In this document: positions 61,858-64,000 of the stretch, piece after piece
Layout of the letters: each line of letters starts with the position of its first letter
Position numbering within the stretch: position 1 is the stretch's first letter
The notes under the pieces: model-generated
Databases searched by the model: none
Told to the model about the DNA's origin: nothing
Seen by the model: only the letters and a program-made list of their open reading frames with translations
NCBI GenBank assembly: GCA_963774455.1
Contig: CAVZFD010000002.1
Coordinates: forward strand, 186,001-250,000
DNA length: 64,000 nucleotides
Reading direction: 5' to 3'
DNA from: DATFVA01 sp963774455
GTDB taxonomy: Bacteria > Bacteroidota > Ignavibacteria > Ignavibacteriales > Ignavibacteriaceae
Position numbers and translations under genes: made by a program

Positions 61858-63917
61858 CCAGGTTTTTTACGATTGCATTATTAAGCTTAATAATTACGGC
61901 AGTATATACGAATAAATCAGCGGGGCAGATAGATATCGATCAGCCCATTGATATTCTCGCGGCCTTGAATGATTCGACTGCATCTGCAGTAACCGAGCCA
62001 TCCCTGAGCTTCGGAACAATCGATAAAATCTTTGATAGTAATCCATATACAGATGCGGGTGTGAACCAGGAAATTTCACTTTCTGTTACTCTCGAATTTG
62101 ACACACTGATAGAGATCTCCAAAAGTAAAGTCTTTTTCTGGACTGCGGGAGAATGGTCGCTTGAATCAGCGAATAATCTTTCGGATCTTGAGAATCAAAG
62201 TGGTTCATACAGGCTGCTTGCTGATTCAAGATCTTATACAGCATTTCAATGGGATTCCGTAACTACCGAACAATTTACTGCAAAGGTATTCAGATTAAAG
62301 GCCGATAATTTACAGGACAGTACCATATACCTCGGAGAATGGACACTATCACGTGACATTACTCTTACTTCTTTTTATATAACCCCGCATCCTCCGAAAG
62401 TTCTTCCCGGTACCACATTAAAACTCACTGCAAAACCTGTGGATGAAAATAATAATATAATTGATTATGAATTTAATGAACCGCTCGTATGGTACACAGG
62501 CAATAATTCAATCGCGACAGTCGATGGCGGGGGAAATCTTACAGGTGTTAGTCTCGGCAGTACTGACGTAACAGTATCTACCGAGAGCGGCACATTGTCA
62601 GGAACCTCAGAAGTACAGGTTTTAAATGACTTTCAGTCACAGAATGCACCGACTAAAACTGTGAAGGTGGCATTAATAATCCAGGACCCCGTTATCCCCC
62701 AGTACGGCAACATCAGAATTCATCAGAAATGGAACTGGACCGACCCGAATGTAATGGTTGCCCAGCTGCGGCAGGAATTCATGAACGTAAGCGACAGTAC
62801 TGTAAATTTTGAGATTGCCGAAATCCATGAGGATCAGAATATATTTACAATGATCGATAGTACTTATATGAGCATTGATACTATAGCTTACTACTTTCAA
62901 AACTCCTACACTCTTTATACAGAGCTAAAAGATATAGCTGAAACCCAGGGACGTGTACATTATGATTATAACGGCATGATCGATTTCTACGACCTGGATA
63001 CTAAAAGGAATAACGGGGATATCGATGAGGTCTGGGTTTACGCCTTTCCGTTCGGGGGGATGTACGAGTCGATCCTCGCCGGACCCGGGGCATTCTGGTG
63101 GAACGCTCCGCCGCTGCCTCACCCGGGGTTGGAAAAGATCCTTTCAATAATGGGCTGGAATTATGAAAGGGGGGTTGCTGAAGCAATGCATAGTGTGGGA
63201 CATAGGTTTGAGAGTGCGCTCTGGCATGCTTTCGGGCGATGGAATAACCAGTCGAATGATCCCAATAACTGGGAGATCTTTACCAGGATTAATAGGGATA
63301 ATCCCGGTAAGGCAAATGTGGGTAATATTCATTTTCCTCCGAACGGAACCTCCGACTATGATTACTCCAACCCGGCAAATGTAATTACTTATGCAGATAA
63401 CTGGAAGCGCTTTCCGTACCTGTTGAACCAGACACGAACAATAAACTGCAGTGAATGGGGCTGCGGACATCTGGGATATATGAGGTGGTGGTTTAGTCAT
63501 ATTCCCCGGTTCACCGGAGTAACAGACAGTATTCTAAATGACTGGTGGTACTACGCGCTTGATTATTACAAAGCAGTCGAGCTTGCTCATGAGCTTCAGG
63601 GTGTTGGAGTGAAGGAAAATTTAATTAATAGTATTCCCGGTGATTTTAAACTTTACCAGAATTATCCGAACCCATTCAATCCGTCAACTGATATTCGTTT
63701 CACTATTCCCGAATTGGCAAAAGTGAGAGTGAAGGTATACGATATTCTCGGAAGGCTTGTTGCGAAACTACTTGACGATGTAAGGTCCCCCGGCACATAT
63801 GACATTTTGTGGGACGGTAAGAATATGCATGATCAGAGACTGGCAAGCGGAATCTATTTCTACTGCCTGGAAACAGACAATTTTATTCAGACTAAGAAAC
63901 TTGTCCTGCTTAAATAA
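61854..63917 (+). CDS. Secreted protein with Ig-like domain and T9SS sorting domain, unknown
   Basis: 687 residues: signal peptide (ending SAGQ), beta-sandwich region possibly carbohydrate-binding (about 45-165), a bacterial Ig-like (Big_2) domain (about 175-260; VDGGGNLTGVSLGSTDVTVS), and an unrecognised domain (about 265-580) with DEVWVYAFPFGGMYES, YERGVAEAMHSVGHRFESAL (H446, H450) and NCSEWGCGHLGYMRWWF. The type A sorting domain is LYQNYPNPFNPSTDIRFT. The clustered His, Glu and Cys residues suggest a metal or catalytic site, but no family was identified. It starts within galT by four bases, implying coupling. Confidence 0.75.
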   Translation: MTRFFTIALLSLIITAVYTNKSAGQIDIDQPIDILAALNDSTASAVTEPSLSFGTIDKIFDSNPYTDAGVNQEISLSVTLEFDTLIEISKSKVFFWTAGEWSLESANNLSDLENQSGSYRLLADSRSYTAFQWDSVTTEQFTAKVFRLKADNLQDSTIYLGEWTLSRDITLTSFYITPHPPKVLPGTTLKLTAKPVDENNNIIDYEFNEPLVWYTGNNSIATVDGGGNLTGVSLGSTDVTVSTESGTLSGTSEVQVLNDFQSQNAPTKTVKVALIIQDPVIPQYGNIRIHQKWNWTDPNVMVAQLRQEFMNVSDSTVNFEIAEIHEDQNIFTMIDSTYMSIDTIAYYFQNSYTLYTELKDIAETQGRVHYDYNGMIDFYDLDTKRNNGDIDEVWVYAFPFGGMYESILAGPGAFWWNAPPLPHPGLEKILSIMGWNYERGVAEAMHSVGHRFESALWHAFGRWNNQSNDPNNWEIFTRINRDNPGKANVGNIHFPPNGTSDYDYSNPANVITYADNWKRFPYLLNQTRTINCSEWGCGHLGYMRWWFSHIPRFTGVTDSILNDWWYYALDYYKAVELAHELQGVGVKENLINSIPGDFKLYQNYPNPFNPSTDIRFTIPELAKVRVKVYDILGRLVAKLLDDVRSPGTYDILWDGKNMHDQRLASGIYFYCLETDNFIQTKKLVLLK

Positions 63918-63918
63918 T

Positions 63919-64000
63919 ATGCGGTCGCTGCGGAAAATATTGTTTATTGAAGTCATAATATTTGCAGATATTTTCGGACAAAATTTTCTTTCGGAACTTT
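63919..64000 (+). CDS. 5' end of another exported protein, cut by window edge
   Basis: Open from ATG 63919 to the right edge (27 codons): MRSLRKILFIEVIIFADIFG then QNFLSEL, a signal peptide with probable cleavage before Gln. It begins two bases after the preceding stop, so the operon continues past the window. Nothing more can be said about its function. Confidence 0.6.
   Translation, partial: MRSLRKILFIEVIIFADIFGQNFLSEL

Noticed and set aside
1..64000. tRNA, rRNA or riboswitch genes
   Set aside because: Looked for cloverleaf-type TPsiC motifs, rRNA stretches and known riboswitch cores by eye; none was convincing.

Overview
The window looks like chromosomal DNA of a free-living member of the Bacteroidota/Chlorobiota lineage, most likely Ignavibacteria or a close relative. 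The reasons are the many secreted proteins ending in a type IX secretion (T9SS) type A sorting domain with the QNYPNPFNP signature (eight clear cases), a PorV/PorQ-family outer-membrane protein, OmpA proteins with thrombospondin type 3 repeats, TonB-dependent transport, promoter boxes of the Bacteroidota TAnnTTTG type, and moderate-to-low GC. The placement is inferred from protein families; no rRNA or tRNA gene was seen.

Layout. (1) 1-9205: exopolysaccharide or O-antigen locus. On the minus strand are a FemAB-like acyltransferase (cut by the edge), a Wzc-type tyrosine autokinase and a Wza-type export protein. Divergent on the plus strand are a sugar aminotransferase, a polyprenyl glycosylphosphotransferase, a Gfo/Idh dehydrogenase and a left-handed beta-helix acetyltransferase; three of these match the WbpB/WbpE/WbpD logic for a 3-acetamido sugar. 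(2) 9258-14570: small membrane protein, two OmpA-like envelope proteins, and a T9SS-targeted pentaheme cytochrome, with an 11-bp minisatellite and G-rich block between them. (3) 14886-18163: an unrecognised two-gene operon, a 174-residue protein of unknown family followed by a 917-residue SNF2-type ATPase with a C-terminal Mrr-like domain, behind a 19-bp perfect palindrome. This is the strongest candidate for an undescribed system. (4) 18348-24328: DUF2127 protein, secreted M28 peptidase, and a sigma-54 response regulator with a histidine kinase carrying a CxxCH heme motif in its periplasmic sensor. (5) 24680-29254: a receiver-like protein and two tandem nonaheme cytochromes with T9SS sorting domains. 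(6) 29303-38594: nitroreductase, a TetR-EmrA-EmrB-TolC efflux operon with an inverted repeat at the tetR start, hypothetical proteins, a gene relic, and NfnAB (electron-bifurcating ferredoxin:NADP oxidoreductase). (7) 38797-43759: small membrane protein, a MITE-like inverted repeat, a Nudix hydrolase, and a nitric-oxide module (Crp/Fnr regulator, DUF2249 protein, small heme-copper-oxidase-like membrane protein, quinol-dependent NO reductase) containing a Crp/Fnr-type box. (8) 44082-64000 and beyond: a ~20-kb, tightly packed plus-strand operon behind a sigma-70-like promoter overlapped by a 22-bp LacI-type palindrome. It encodes a LamG-domain protein, two lipoproteins, a TonB-dependent receptor without SusD, a paralogous pair of ~600-residue proteins, a PorV/PorQ-like protein, two HExxH secreted proteins, GalT, an Ig-like-domain protein and the start of another exported protein.

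How it fits together. Regions 2, 4 and 5 suggest redox-controlled, surface-exposed multiheme cytochromes delivered by T9SS, plausibly for extracellular or periplasmic electron transfer. Region 7 detoxifies NO. Region 8 looks like a carbohydrate- or glycoprotein-utilisation locus under a LacI-type repressor, feeding galactose into the Leloir pathway. Functional names come from motif recognition by eye; no database search was run.
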